Origin: Pseudomonas sp. Teo4
GTDB taxonomy: Bacteria; Pseudomonadota; Gammaproteobacteria; Pseudomonadales; Pseudomonadaceae
Assembly: GCF_034387475.1 (NCBI RefSeq)
Contig: NZ_JAXCIL010000001.1
Span: 1,674,001-1,738,000, forward strand
DNA: 64,000 bases
Direction: 5' to 3'
Part shown: piece by piece, positions 17,715 to 26,505 of the stretch
Position numbering within the stretch: the stretch's first letter is position 1
Layout: each line of letters begins with the position of its first letter
Notes under the pieces: generated by a model
The model's database searches: none
What the model was told of the DNA's origin: nothing
The model's input: only the letters and a program-made list of their open reading frames with translations
Translations under genes and position numbers: made by a program

Positions 17715-19224
17715 GCAGGCGGCCTCCATTGGCATTGCTGCGGCGCAACAGCAGAGAAGGGCGGTAGCGGCTTTCGCCGTAACTGCGTTGCAGGTTGTCG
17801 AGCACGCGCAGGGTGTAATCGACGCCGATACGGTCGGCCCAGGCCAGCGGGCCGCAGGGGTAATTGACCCCGGCGCACATGGCCAGGTCGATGTCTGCCG
17901 CCGTGCCGACGCCTTGCAGCACCGCGTCGGCAGCCTCGTTGGCGAGCATGGCCACCGTACGCAGCACCACCAGGCCTGGAAGGTCGGCCACGCCCGTCAC
18001 CCGCAGGCCTGCGCGCTGCAGCAGGGCCACGGCCTGATCACGGGCGGCGGCGCAGGTGCCTGCGGCGCAACTGATGGCAATGCGGCTTGCATTGGCGTAG
18101 TCCAGGGCCAGATCGAGCAGCACCAGGTTGCTCAGGCCATCTTCCTGGGCGCGCTGGCTGGCCAGGCGGCCATCGCTCAAGGCCAAGGTGGCGTCGCCGA
18201 CGCGCAACAGGCCCTTGCCCGCACGTTCGGTGACACTTACGCCAGCGTTACGCAAGCGTTCGACCAAGGGCTGCATCACCCCCAAGTGGCCTTCGACCAC
18301 GCAGTCATCAGCTATTGCCGCGCTTTGCAGTTCTGCAGGTTGCGCACGCTCGGCACCTTCGGCATAGCTGTAGAACCCGTGCCCGGATTTGCGACCCAGG
18401 CGACCGGCGTCGACCAGTTCCTTTTGCACCAGCGAGGGCTGGAAGCGGAAGTCACCATAGAAGGCATCGAATACCGAGCAGGTCACGGCATAGTTGACGT
18501 CGTGGCCGATCAGGTCGGTCAGCTCGAACGCGCCCATGCGAAAACCACCAGCCTCGCGCAGCAGCGCATCCAGGCTCGCGCAATCGGCGGCGCCTTCCTG
18601 CAGCAGACGCAGGCTTTCGGCATAGAACGGCCGGGCCACGCGGTTGACGATGAAACCCGGGGTAGAGCGGGTGTGCACCGGCTGCTTGCCCCAGGCCTTG
18701 GCGGTGTCGTACAGGGCATCCGCCAATACCGGGTCGGTCGCCAGCCCGGAAACGATCTCTACCAGTGCCATCAGCGGTGCCGGGTTGAAGAAATGCATGC
18801 CGATCACGTTGTACGGGCGCTGCAAACCGGCCGCCAGGCTGGTGATGGACAAGGACGACGTGTTGCTGGCCAGAATGCAGTCCTCGCCGCACAGGGCTTC
18901 TAGCTGGCGCAGCAGGTCTTGCTTGACCTGCAGGTTTTCCACGATGGCTTCGATCACCAGGCGGGCGTCGGCCAGGTCGGCAATGGCTTCGACCGGTTGC
19001 AGCCGGGCGATGATGGCTTCGCGGGCCGGGGCCTGCAGCTTGCCTTTCTCGACCAGGCGCCCCAGTTGGCGGTCGATGCCTGCAATGGCCTGAGCGGCAG
19101 CGCCGGGGCGGTTGTCGTACAGCTTGACCGGGTGGCCAGCCTGGGCGGCGACCTGGGCGATGCCTGCGCCCATGGCGCCGGCACCGATTACGGCGACCTG
19201 GGCTGTGATTGCGAGTGCGCTCAT
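17707..19224 (-). CDS. paaH: PaaH: 3-hydroxyadipyl-CoA dehydrogenase
   Basis: A 505-residue NAD-dependent 3-hydroxyacyl-CoA dehydrogenase. The N-terminal Rossmann domain shows VIGAGAMGAGIAQVAAQAGH, and the catalytic His lies in MHFFNPAPLMALVEIVSG. The C-terminus (from ~300) carries a second copy of the HAD C-terminal domain, as is usual for PaaH. Start ATG 19224 is preceded by AAGGGGCG; a TTG two codons earlier is less likely. It lies 2 bp after paaG. Confidence 0.94.
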   Translation of the reverse strand: MSALAITAQVAVIGAGAMGAGIAQVAAQAGHPVKLYDNRPGAAAQAIAGIDRQLGRLVEKGKLQAPAREAIIARLQPVEAIADLADARLVIEAIVENLQVKQDLLRQLEALCGEDCILASNTSSLSITSLAAGLQRPYNVIGMHFFNPAPLMALVEIVSGLATDPVLADALYDTAKAWGKQPVHTRSTPGFIVNRVARPFYAESLRLLQEGAADCASLDALLREAGGFRMGAFELTDLIGHDVNYAVTCSVFDAFYGDFRFQPSLVQKELVDAGRLGRKSGHGFYSYAEGAERAQPAELQSAAIADDCVVEGHLGVMQPLVERLRNAGVSVTERAGKGLLRVGDATLALSDGRLASQRAQEDGLSNLVLLDLALDYANASRIAISCAAGTCAAARDQAVALLQRAGLRVTGVADLPGLVVLRTVAMLANEAADAVLQGVGTAADIDLAMCAGVNYPCGPLAWADRIGVDYTLRVLDNLQRSYGESRYRPSLLLRRSNANGGRLHD

Positions 19225-19226
19225 GT

Positions 19227-20018
19227 TCAACGCCCCTTGAACGCAGGTGTGCGTTTATTCATGAAGGCACCGACGCCCTCGCGGTAGTCGTCGCTGCGCC
19301 CGGCCAGGCGTTGCAGGTCGCGTTCGAGCTCCAGTTGCTGATCGAAACTATTGTCGAAGCTGGCGTTGAGGCTGCGCTTGATCAAGGCCAGGCCATAAGT
19401 GGGCTGGGTGGCCAGGTGGCGGGCGAGGGTCAGCGCTTCGTCACGCAGGTCTGCATCGTCGACCACCCGGTGGATCATTCCCCAGCGTTCAGCCTGCTCG
19501 GCGCTCAGGCGTTCGCCCAACAAAGCCAGAGCCTTGGCGCGGGCCATGCCGACCAGTCGCGGCAGTAGCCAGGTTCCACCGGAGTCTGGCACCAGGCCGA
19601 TCTTGCAAAACGCCTGGATGAAGCTGGCCGAACGGGCCGCCAGCACCAGGTCGCAAGCCAGGGGGATGTTTGCCCCGGCGCCTGCGGCAACACCATTGAC
19701 GGCGCACACCACCGGCATTGGCAGGTCACGCAAGGCGCGCACCAGCGGGTTGTAGAACTTGTCGATGGACTCGCCCAGGTCGGGCATCGCCGCACCCGGC
19801 GCTACGTTGCGATCTGACAGATCCTGCCCCGCGCAGAAGCCTCGGCCTTCAGCGGTCAGCAACAGAACCCGGGCTTCGGCGCTCTGGCGAACCTGCTTGA
19901 GGGCTTCGCGCACTTCCAGGTGCATCTGCGTATTGAAGCTGTTCAGCTGTTCCGGGCGGTTCAGTGAGAGGAGGGCGACACCGTCCTCGATGGAAAACAA
20001 GATGTGCTCGAAGGTCAT
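19227..20018 (-). CDS. paaG: PaaG: 1,2-epoxyphenylacetyl-CoA isomerase
   Basis: A 263-residue crotonase-family enzyme that converts the ring 1,2-epoxide to oxepin-CoA. The oxyanion and catalytic motifs are GRGFCAGQDLSDRNV (with the PaaG-type Asp) and GVAAGAGANIPLACDLVLAA. The C-terminal TPAFKGR is also characteristic. It lies 36 bp after paaF and 2 bp before paaH. Confidence 0.95.
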   Translation of the reverse strand: MTFEHILFSIEDGVALLSLNRPEQLNSFNTQMHLEVREALKQVRQSAEARVLLLTAEGRGFCAGQDLSDRNVAPGAAMPDLGESIDKFYNPLVRALRDLPMPVVCAVNGVAAGAGANIPLACDLVLAARSASFIQAFCKIGLVPDSGGTWLLPRLVGMARAKALALLGERLSAEQAERWGMIHRVVDDADLRDEALTLARHLATQPTYGLALIKRSLNASFDNSFDQQLELERDLQRLAGRSDDYREGVGAFMNKRTPAFKGR

Positions 20019-20054
20019 GGCAGGCTCGCTGTGTCGAACGTAAAGAAGGGTGGG

Positions 20055-20828
20055 TCAACGGCCGGTGAACCGGGCCGGGCGTTTTTCCTGGAAGGCGCGT
20101 ATGCCCTCGTCGCGGTCGGCGGTACCGGCGAGCAGGGTGAACGCGTGGCGCTCGAAGCGCAGGCCGCTGGCAAGGTCGGTATCGCCGGCCTTGAGCAGTG
20201 CCTCCTTGGCCAGACGCACTGCCAGGGGGGCTTTGGCGGCGATGCTGCGGGCGACCTGCAAGGCGCGCTCGACAGTCAATTCCGGTTGAGTGATTTCACT
20301 GACCAGGCCGGCCTGCAACGCATGCCGCGCAGTAATGGCTTCGCCGGTCAGCACCATCTGCATGGCCAGCGGCTTGCCCACAGCGCGCAGCAGGCGCTGG
20401 GTGCCGCCGGCTCCGGGCATGATGCCGAGGTTGATTTCCGGTTGGCCGAAGCGGGCATCTTCGCCAGCGATGACGATGTCGGCGCACATCACCAACTCGC
20501 AGCCCCCGCCCAGGGCATAGCCGTTCACCGCAGCGATCAGCGGCTTGCCGAACGCGGCAATGCGCTGCCAGTGCGCCACACGGGGATCGTTGAAGATGCC
20601 CACCAGGTCACGTTCGGCCATTTCGCGAATATCAGCGCCGGCGGCGAACGCCTTGCGGCTTCCGGTGAGCACGACGGCGCGGGTCTGCTCATCGCGCTCG
20701 GCGTCTTCAAGTTCGGCGGCAAGCTGCGCCAATAGCTCGGTGCACAGGGCATTGAGGGCTTCAGGCCGTTGCAAGGTGATGAGACGCACGCCGTCTTCAG
20801 GCGCTTGCACATCAAGGTAACGAGGCAT
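20055..20828 (-). CDS. paaF: PaaF: 2,3-dehydroadipyl-CoA hydratase
   Basis: A 257-residue enoyl-CoA hydratase. It has RKAFAAGADIREMAERD near 58-74, GYALGGGCELVMCADIVIAG near 100-120, and both catalytic Glu positions (GGCELVM and FGQPEINLGIMPGAGGTQRL). It is the first gene of the paaFGHIJK block and its promoter region faces paaY across 353 bp that hold several GATACA/TGTATC boxes. Confidence 0.94.
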   Translation of the reverse strand: MPRYLDVQAPEDGVRLITLQRPEALNALCTELLAQLAAELEDAERDEQTRAVVLTGSRKAFAAGADIREMAERDLVGIFNDPRVAHWQRIAAFGKPLIAAVNGYALGGGCELVMCADIVIAGEDARFGQPEINLGIMPGAGGTQRLLRAVGKPLAMQMVLTGEAITARHALQAGLVSEITQPELTVERALQVARSIAAKAPLAVRLAKEALLKAGDTDLASGLRFERHAFTLLAGTADRDEGIRAFQEKRPARFTGR

Positions 20829-20924
20829 GTCGGATTCCTCAGGCTGCTCGCTCGGCGCAGTGGGTGGCCGGCTTTATTGGAATTGTCTGCAGGGGCACGG
20901 CGTGTGGCCGCGCTCAGGTAATCC

Positions 20925-20982
20925 AGTATATGCCTAATGCGATACACACAATCAAGCGCAAAAGTGTATTTGTGTATCCTTA
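20925..20982 (-). promoter_or_regulatory. Candidate paaF promoter and PaaX boxes
   Basis: On the minus strand, TATACT (20925-20930) lies 19 bases from TTGATT (20950-20955). GATACACA (20941-20948) and TGTGTATC (20971-20978) form an inverted repeat around it, matching the boxes at the paaA promoter. The 19-base spacer is long, so the start point is uncertain. Apart from this and the paaY site, the 353-bp gap 20829-21181 holds no gene. Confidence 0.45.
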
Positions 20983-21091
20983 CATTCGTTACCAAGGCTC
21001 ACTGGAAAACAGGGGCAACCGGTAGACACCTTGCAGTCAAGGGCTTTAAGCGAGATTTTCCCCGCTTCTCCTATGCCTTGAGCCTCGCCGC

Positions 21092-21147
21092 AAAAGCGAT
21101 ACACGGATAAAGCCAATTGACTAAAAATTACGAAATGATACAAGATC
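21092..21147 (+). promoter_or_regulatory. Candidate paaY-paaX promoter and PaaX boxes
   Basis: AAAAGCGATACACGG (21092-21106) and AATGATACAAGATC (21134-21147) share the GATACA core seen before paaA and paaF. TTGACT (21117-21122) is the best -35 match. The strong AGGAGG of paaY follows at 21170-21175. Autoregulation of paaX through these boxes is inferred. Confidence 0.4.
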
Positions 21148-21181
21148 AGTCGACACTCCAAATCATTTCAGGAGGTTTGAA

Positions 21182-21781
21182 ATGCCTTGCTACCGACTGG
21201 ATGGGCTGACCCCCGTCGTTCATCCAACCGCCTACGTGCACCCCAGCGCGGTATTGATCGGCGATGTGATCGTCGGCCCCGGCTGCTATGTCGGCCCGCT
21301 GGCTTCGTTGCGGGGTGACTTCGGCCGAATCGTGCTCAAGGAGGGCGCCAACCTTCAGGACACCTGCGTAATGCACGGTTTTCCGGGGGGCGACACGGTC
21401 ATCGAGCGCAACGGCCATGTTGGCCATGGTGCGGTGCTGCATGGCTGTCAGGTGGGTGAAGACGCCCTGGTGGGGATGAACGCGGTGGTCATGGATGGCG
21501 CGCGCATCGGGCCTCGTTGCATCGTCGCTGCCACGGCCTTCGTCAAGGCCGGCTTCGAATGCCCCGAGCAAAGCCTGGTGGTCGGTTCGCCAGCGCAGGT
21601 CAAGCGCCCCTTGAGCGAACAGGAAGTAGCCTGGAAGCAGCGTGGCACCGAGGAGTATCAGCAACTGACCCGACGCTGCATGACGGCGCTGGTCGAATGC
21701 CCACCGCTGAGCGAAGTGGAAGAACAGCGCCCGCGCATGGGCGACTCGGGCTTCAGGCCGAAGAACGAGGCGGGCGCATGA
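21182..21781 (+). CDS. paaY: PaaY: hexapeptide-repeat thioesterase / carbonic anhydrase-like
   Basis: A 199-residue left-handed beta-helix protein. It has hexapeptide repeats through residues ~15-140 and the gamma-carbonic-anhydrase histidines in [26 protein letters not shown]. In E. coli and Pseudomonas, PaaY hydrolyses stalled CoA thioesters of the pathway and sits beside paaX. AGGAGG lies 6 bases before the ATG. The stop overlaps an in-frame start (ATGA at 21778) of the paaX reading frame, so coupling is likely. Confidence 0.94.
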   Translation: MPCYRLDGLTPVVHPTAYVHPSAVLIGDVIVGPGCYVGPLASLRGDFGRIVLKEGANLQDTCVMHGFPGGDTVIERNGHVGHGAVLHGCQVGEDALVGMNAVVMDGARIGPRCIVAATAFVKAGFECPEQSLVVGSPAQVKRPLSEQEVAWKQRGTEEYQQLTRRCMTALVECPPLSEVEEQRPRMGDSGFRPKNEAGA

Positions 21782-21858
21782 GCCTGGTTGCGCCGCGCAA
21801 TGGCCAGGCGACCCGCCGCGCAGGTATAGTCGGTGCTTTCTCTGCGCACAGTTCCTCC

Positions 21859-22782
21859 ATGAGCAACCTTGCCCCACTCAACACCCTGATCACCCGTTTC
21901 CAGGAACAGACGCCGATCCGCGCCAGTTCGCTGATCATCACCCTGTACGGCGATGCCATCGAGCCCCACGGCGGCACGGTGTGGCTGGGCAGTCTGATCA
22001 ACCTGCTGGAGCCGGTCGGCATCAACGAGCGGTTGATCCGCACTTCGATCTTTCGCCTCACCAAAGAAGGCTGGCTCACGGCCGAAAAGGTTGGCCGACG
22101 CAGCTATTACAGCCTGACCGGTACTGGCCGGCGGCGTTTCGAAAAGGCCTTCAAGCGGGTCTACAGCCCAAGCCAGCCGGCCTGGGACGGTGCCTGGACC
22201 CTGGTGCTGCTGTCACAGCTCGACGCGGCCAAGCGCAAAGCGGTGCGCGAAGAGCTGGAGTGGCAAGGCTTTGGCGCAATCGCCCCCAACGTGCTGGGGT
22301 GCCCTCGTGCCGACCGTACTGACCTCGCCGCCACGCTGCGCGAGCTGGAGGCCGATGAGGACAGCATCGTCTTCGAAACCCACGCCCAGGAAGTACTGGC
22401 CTCCAAGGCCATGCGCGCGCAGGTGCGCGAGAGCTGGCGTATCGATGAGCTGGGGCAGCACTACAGTGAATTCATTCGCCTGTTCAGGCCGTTGTGGCAG
22501 GGACTGAAGGAACAGGAACAGCTGGACGCTCAGGACTGCTTCCTGGCGCGGACCCTGCTGATTCATGAGTACCGCCGTTTGCTGCTGCGTGACCCGCAGT
22601 TGCCGGACGAGCTGTTGCCTGGGGACTGGGAGGGCAGGGCTGCACGGCAACTGTGCCGCAACCTGTATCGCCTGGTGTTTGCCAAGGCTGAAGAATGGCT
22701 AAACAGCGCGTTGGAAACCGCGGACGGGCCGTTGCCGGAAGTGGGAGAGAGTTTCTACAAGCGCTTTGGCGGCCTGGCGTGA
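21859..22782 (+). CDS. paaX: PaaX: phenylacetyl-CoA-responsive repressor
   Basis: A 307-residue GntR-like repressor. Its N-terminal winged helix shows RASSLIITLYGDAI and NERLIRTSIFRLTKEGWLTA, followed by the family effector domain (WDGAWTLVLLSQLD; GFGAIAPNVLGCP). The start MSNLAPLNTLITRF at 21859 gives the known family length. An in-frame ATG at 21778 overlapping paaY would add 27 residues, and neither has a clear Shine-Dalgarno. It should bind the boxes near paaA, paaF and paaY and release on phenylacetyl-CoA. A perfect hairpin terminator follows. Confidence 0.93.
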   Translation: MSNLAPLNTLITRFQEQTPIRASSLIITLYGDAIEPHGGTVWLGSLINLLEPVGINERLIRTSIFRLTKEGWLTAEKVGRRSYYSLTGTGRRRFEKAFKRVYSPSQPAWDGAWTLVLLSQLDAAKRKAVREELEWQGFGAIAPNVLGCPRADRTDLAATLRELEADEDSIVFETHAQEVLASKAMRAQVRESWRIDELGQHYSEFIRLFRPLWQGLKEQEQLDAQDCFLARTLLIHEYRRLLLRDPQLPDELLPGDWEGRAARQLCRNLYRLVFAKAEEWLNSALETADGPLPEVGESFYKRFGGLA

Positions 22783-22786
22783 GGAC

Positions 22787-22812
22787 GCGCCCGGCGATGG
22801 CCGGGCGCTTTT
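22787..22812 (+). terminator. Intrinsic terminator of paaYX
   Basis: GCGCCCGGC (22787-22795), loop GATG, then GCCGGGCGC (22800-22808) give a perfect 9-bp stem followed by TTTT. It sits directly after the paaX stop and before the convergent FNT gene. Confidence 0.9.
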
Positions 22813-22815
22813 CCA

Positions 22816-23610
22816 TTACGGGGTTTGCGCCTGCGGCGCGGCGTCGACCTTGATGCCGTACGACACGTAGTAGGCCAGCCCGACGAAAATCGCACCGCCT
22901 ACCGCATTGCCCAGGAACACCGCCACCAGGTTCTCCACCAGTTGGCCCCAGCTCAGGTAGCCGGCGAAGATTGCAGCCGGAATCAGGAACATGTTGGCCA
23001 CCACGTGCTGGAAGCCGATGGCCACGAAGGCCATGATCGGGAACCAGATGCCGAGGATCTTGCCACTGACTTCCCGACTGGCGTACGACAGCCACACCGC
23101 CAGGCACACCAGCCAGTTGCAGCCGATACCCGAGATGAATGCGTGGAGGAAGTCGGCGCTGACCTTGCTGGTGGCCGCGCTCAAGGTCTTGCTCAGGTAA
23201 GGGCCTTCGGACAAGCCCAGCAGATGCCCGAAACAGTAGGCGACGAACAGGGCGCCCATCAGGTTGGCCAAGGTCACCAACAGCCAGTTGCGAGCCACCG
23301 CGCCAAGGCCGATGCGCCGGGCGAACATGGCCAGCGGCAGGCTCATCATATTGCCGGTGAGCAATTCACCCCCTGCCAGAATCACCAGGATCAGGCCCAT
23401 GGGGAACACCGCAGCGCCCAACAGGTTGCCGAAAGAAGCCCAGGGTGCAGGGATCATGGTGCTGACATGAATCGCCAGCAGGAACCCAAGTGAAATGAAT
23501 GCGCCGGCCAGAAAGCCGAGAATCAGGATGGCTCGGGTGGGCAATTGCGCCTTCCGGGCACCGGCTTCGATAACCAGCTCGGTGATCTGGGAAGGGGTAT
23601 TTATAGACAT
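22816..23610 (-). CDS. Formate/nitrite transporter (FNT) family channel
   Basis: A 264-residue membrane protein with six helices. The FNT signatures are PMGLILVILAGGELLTGNMM (L-x-GxELxTGN) and GFQHVVANMFLIPAAIFAG (hxx(V/I)ANM). These pentameric channels pass small monovalent anions such as formate, nitrite or lactate. No nirBD, fdh or pfl gene is nearby, so the cargo is open. It is a stand-alone gene converging on paaX. The ATG at 23610 has only a weak upstream GAG. Confidence 0.85.
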   Translation of the reverse strand: MSINTPSQITELVIEAGARKAQLPTRAILILGFLAGAFISLGFLLAIHVSTMIPAPWASFGNLLGAAVFPMGLILVILAGGELLTGNMMSLPLAMFARRIGLGAVARNWLLVTLANLMGALFVAYCFGHLLGLSEGPYLSKTLSAATSKVSADFLHAFISGIGCNWLVCLAVWLSYASREVSGKILGIWFPIMAFVAIGFQHVVANMFLIPAAIFAGYLSWGQLVENLVAVFLGNAVGGAIFVGLAYYVSYGIKVDAAPQAQTP

Positions 23611-23953
23611 TTATAGAACTCGAACGCAGGGACGACGGCTCAGGCCTTCAATGGCAAGCCGGGAGGTCATTTTGGGGTGGAAAGACACAATGCCACACCA
23701 CGGCAAGGCATCCGTGAGGCGTGGTGAAAGTCGGAACGGTTCAACGGCGGGAACACACCAACAGGCATCCATGAATCAACATCTTCGGGGAACACCACGT
23801 TAACTGGGGCAAATTGACGCAGTCAAATCGATAGGTCGGATGACTTGATCGATATCGTCTATGACCGGCCTGGCATTGCCCAAGGCTTGCAATTGACCGA
23901 GGTTCGCCGACAATGGCCGCGCCCTTCGCAAACCACTCGGACATAGCCGCACC
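23611..23953. other. Divergent gene-free gap between FNT and nucleosidase genes
   Basis: No convincing gene is seen in these 343 bases. A short inverted repeat TTGAC-GCA-GTCAA lies at 23814-23826. Both flanking promoters must be here, but no clear -10/-35 pair was found for either. Confidence 0.4.
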
Positions 23954-24535
23954 ATGATGCTTACCCAGCAGTTCCCTGATATCGCCCTGGCGGACACCCT
24001 GTTCGTGTTCGCCCTCGAAGCAGAAGCTGGCAACCTGTTTACCGAGATGAACACCGTGTTCACCGGCATCGGCAAGGTCAACGCCGCCATCGCCTTGACC
24101 AAGGCGATTCAGCAGCGCAAGCCCAAGCTCATCGTCAACCTTGGGTCTGCCGGCAGTCAGGGGCATGGCAAGGGGAGCCTGGTGTGCTGCACCCAGTTCG
24201 TGCAGCGCGACATGGACGTGACACCACTGGGCTTCGCCCGCTACCAGACACCGCTGTCGGATGTGCCAGTGGTGCTGGAGCATGGCCACGCGCTACCGGG
24301 CGTTGCCCAGGGAATCTGCGGCAGCGGCGACAGTTTCGAGACCAACCACGGCGAAGCCCCTTACGACGTGGTCGACATGGAAGCCTATGTATTGGCGCTG
24401 ATCGCGCGTGATGAGGGCATTCCTTTCGTGTGCTTGAAGTACATTTCCGACGATGCCGGCGACGACGCAGCGAATGATTGGTCGGTGCAGGTGCACCTGG
24501 CCGCCGAAGCGTTCAAGCGCGTGCTGTTCGACTGA
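23954..24535 (+). CDS. Nucleosidase-like protein of the phosphorylase superfamily
   Basis: A 193-residue protein with the PNP/UDP fold of MTA/SAH nucleosidases. It shows LFVFALEAEAGNLF at the N-terminus, TGIGKVNAAIALTKAIQ, LIVNLGSAGS, and the specificity segment DVVDMEAYVLALIARDEGIPFVCLKYISDDAG with the Met-Glu ribose clamp (MEA) and catalytic Asp (SDDAG). This group is shorter than Pfs/MtnN (~230) and lacks a long insert, so the base specificity is uncertain. It converges on hldD with a 4-bp gap. The start may be 23954 or the next ATG. Confidence 0.75.
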   Translation: MMLTQQFPDIALADTLFVFALEAEAGNLFTEMNTVFTGIGKVNAAIALTKAIQQRKPKLIVNLGSAGSQGHGKGSLVCCTQFVQRDMDVTPLGFARYQTPLSDVPVVLEHGHALPGVAQGICGSGDSFETNHGEAPYDVVDMEAYVLALIARDEGIPFVCLKYISDDAGDDAANDWSVQVHLAAEAFKRVLFD

Positions 24536-24539
24536 CGTG

Positions 24540-25571
24540 TCAAGCTGCCGCCGCTTGCTTGCAAGGAGCAGGCGGCGGGCTTTGGGTACCTTGCAACCAG
24601 TCGCAGTAGCGGGCCACGCCTTGCTCGACTGTCAGAGTAGGTGCCTTGAATCCCAGGGCGCGCAAGCGCTCCAGGTCGGCACAGGTGTAGCACTGGTACT
24701 TGCCACGCAAGTGATCGGGAAATTCGCTGTATTCCAGAATACCTTCACGCAAGGCTGAATCCAGTAAAAGCGGTGGCTGGTCCTGCTGCTCGCGCAGTCG
24801 GTTGATCACGGCCAGGGCAACATCGTTGAACGGCTGGGCGCGACCGCTGCCGACATTGAAGATGCCGCTCAGGTTCGGGTGATCCAGGAAGAACAGGTTG
24901 ACCTTGACCACATCCTCCACCGAAACGAAGTCACGCAAGTGGCCTCCGCTGGGGTAATCGCCATAGGTGCCGAACAGGCTGACCTTGCCCTTGGCCTGGT
25001 ACTGGTTGAAGCAGTGCAGGGCCACCGAGGCCATGGCGCCTTTGTGCTGTTCGCGGGGGCCGTACACGTTGAAGTAACGCAGCCCGACGATCTGGCTGCG
25101 CGCCGCCTGCAGTTGCCGGCGCACATGCTGATCGAACAGGAACTTGGAGTAGCCGTAGACATTCAGCGGGAGTTCGCAGTCGCGCTGCTCGCGAAAATCC
25201 TGCCCAGCGCCGTAGACCGCAGCCGAAGAGGCATACAGCAACGGAATTCGTTGGGCCTGAGCAGCGTCAAGCAGATCGCGGCTGAAACGGTAGTTGTTGT
25301 CCATCATGAAACGCCCGTCATTCTCGACGGTGCTTGAGCATGCGCCTTGATGCAGCACGGCGCGTACCTTGCCAAACTGGCCGCGGCTGAAGCGCTCGAG
25401 GAAATCGCCCTTGTCCAGGTAATCCGCGATGTCGCTGTCGGCCAGGTTGCGAAATTTGTCGCCATCGGTCAGATCATCGACGGCGATGATCTCGGTTTCG
25501 TTGCGTTGATTGAGCGCCTGAACCAGGTTACTGCCGATGAACCCCGCGGCGCCGGTCACGATAATGGTCAT
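24540..25571 (-). CDS. hldD: HldD: ADP-L-glycero-D-manno-heptose 6-epimerase
   Basis: A 343-residue NADP-dependent epimerase that makes the heptose donor for the LPS inner core. It begins [20 protein letters not shown], with the Rossmann loop TGAAGFIGS. The active site shows YASSAAVYG with the catalytic Ser/Tyr set [10 protein letters not shown] and the substrate patch [24 protein letters not shown] precedes the ATG at 25571. The longer open frame upstream contains the hairpin leader and is not coding. It is a single gene downstream of the TetR regulator on the same strand. Confidence 0.93.
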   Translation of the reverse strand: MTIIVTGAAGFIGSNLVQALNQRNETEIIAVDDLTDGDKFRNLADSDIADYLDKGDFLERFSRGQFGKVRAVLHQGACSSTVENDGRFMMDNNYRFSRDLLDAAQAQRIPLLYASSAAVYGAGQDFREQRDCELPLNVYGYSKFLFDQHVRRQLQAARSQIVGLRYFNVYGPREQHKGAMASVALHCFNQYQAKGKVSLFGTYGDYPSGGHLRDFVSVEDVVKVNLFFLDHPNLSGIFNVGSGRAQPFNDVALAVINRLREQQDQPPLLLDSALREGILEYSEFPDHLRGKYQCYTCADLERLRALGFKAPTLTVEQGVARYCDWLQGTQSPPPAPCKQAAAA

Positions 25572-25585
25572 GCCAAGTCCCCTTG

Positions 25586-25608
25586 TACGGGTGCGGAGCC
25601 CGTATTTT
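25586..25608. other. Hairpin abutting the hldD ribosome site
   Basis: TACGGG (25586-25591) pairs with CCCGTA (25599-25604). The stem ends one base upstream of the AAGGGG Shine-Dalgarno of hldD on the minus strand. Read on the plus strand it is followed by TTTT, but no plus-strand gene needs a terminator here. Confidence 0.5.
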
Positions 25609-25683
25609 AAGGAAGGGGATTTGCTCAAACATTAACCAGGATCAATGAATCCGCCGGTTGTCCAAGGTTGTCGGCGCCGCTGT

Positions 25684-26373
25684 TCATAGGCTGCGCAACA
25701 GCGTGCGGGTCTGCTCGCACACCATTTCGATGACACGCTCGAAGCGTTCGCCGTCAAAATCAGCCCAGCCCAGGGCTTGCAGCGTCATACCTGGGGTCAG
25801 GTGGAACGGCAGCAACTGGCCATGCAGGGTGATCGCCCGCAGGGTGCTTGCTTCGTCGATTTCTGCCTGACCGCGCAAGCGCGCAACCAGTGCGCAGGTC
25901 ACCGCCAGCAGGCGCTGGCCGACCAATTCATGTACCTGTCGCTCGCCGTCGCCCGGCCCCAACCCTGCCTGTTCGCGGGCATGGAACTTGCGCCAACTGG
26001 CGGTTTCCGGTGAACGCAGCATGAGTTCGGCAATGCTGCGGTGCAGGGTGCAGAACGCATCGATCAGCGCATCCGGTTCAGCACCCGCGGCGATGACCGT
26101 TTCGGCTTGCGAGATGGCCGGGGCCAGCGCCTCGCTGATGTGGTGGGTCATGTAGTCCACGCACGCCAGGTAAAGCCCGCGCTTGTTGCTGAAGTAGTAG
26201 TTGAGGGCCGGCGCATTGAGGCCTGCGCGCTCGGCGATGTCGCGGGTAGACGCGCCTTCGAAGCCCTGTTCGCCAAAGCGTTCGAGGGCCACGGCCAGCA
26301 ACCGTGCGCTGCTGTCATCACCGCATTGGTACCCGCCATTGGTGTCTTGGCGGCGTCGCGTCTGCGCTTTCAC
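25684..26373 (-). CDS. TetR/CerR-type repressor of the adjacent efflux operon
   Basis: A 229-residue regulator. The N-terminal TetR helix-turn-helix is RLLAVALERFGEQGFEGAS and TRDIAERAGLNAPALNYYFSNKRGLY. The C-terminal half has the CerR (DUF1956) pattern ..RFMLRSPETASWRKFHAREQ-like, which binds a still unknown effector. It starts with GTG at 26373, chosen because GGAG lies 6 bases upstream. It is divergent from emrA over 132 bp that contain two near-identical 16-bp direct repeats, the likely operator, overlapping a promoter with a perfect -35. Confidence 0.88.
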   Translation of the reverse strand: MKAQTRRRQDTNGGYQCGDDSSARLLAVALERFGEQGFEGASTRDIAERAGLNAPALNYYFSNKRGLYLACVDYMTHHISEALAPAISQAETVIAAGAEPDALIDAFCTLHRSIAELMLRSPETASWRKFHAREQAGLGPGDGERQVHELVGQRLLAVTCALVARLRGQAEIDEASTLRAITLHGQLLPFHLTPGMTLQALGWADFDGERFERVIEMVCEQTRTLLRSL

Positions 26374-26435
26374 ATCGCTCTCCTGTCAGCGTCAACGTGG
26401 CGAGTATGCCGAGGTGCCCGACAAAAATATACCAG

Positions 26436-26482
26436 TTGACACAATTTTAACGGTCGTAATAAATATAACGGTCGTTATAAAT
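26436..26482 (+). promoter_or_regulatory. Efflux promoter with tandem TetR operator
   Basis: A perfect -35 TTGACA (26436-26441) has a candidate -10 AATAAA 16 bases on (26458-26463). Two direct repeats overlap it: aacggtcgtaataaat (26449-26464) and aacggtcgttataaat (26467-26482), 18 bp apart and differing at two bases. The second contains the near-palindrome ATAACGGTCGTTAT. Binding by the divergent TetR protein is inferred from position. Confidence 0.65.
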
Positions 26483-26505
26483 CAACCTGACTGGCTATCG
26501 ACAAC

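Noticed and set aside
21778..21858. 27-residue N-terminal extension of PaaX
   Set aside because: In frame and overlapping paaY, but it lacks a Shine-Dalgarno and family members normally begin at MSNLAPLN.
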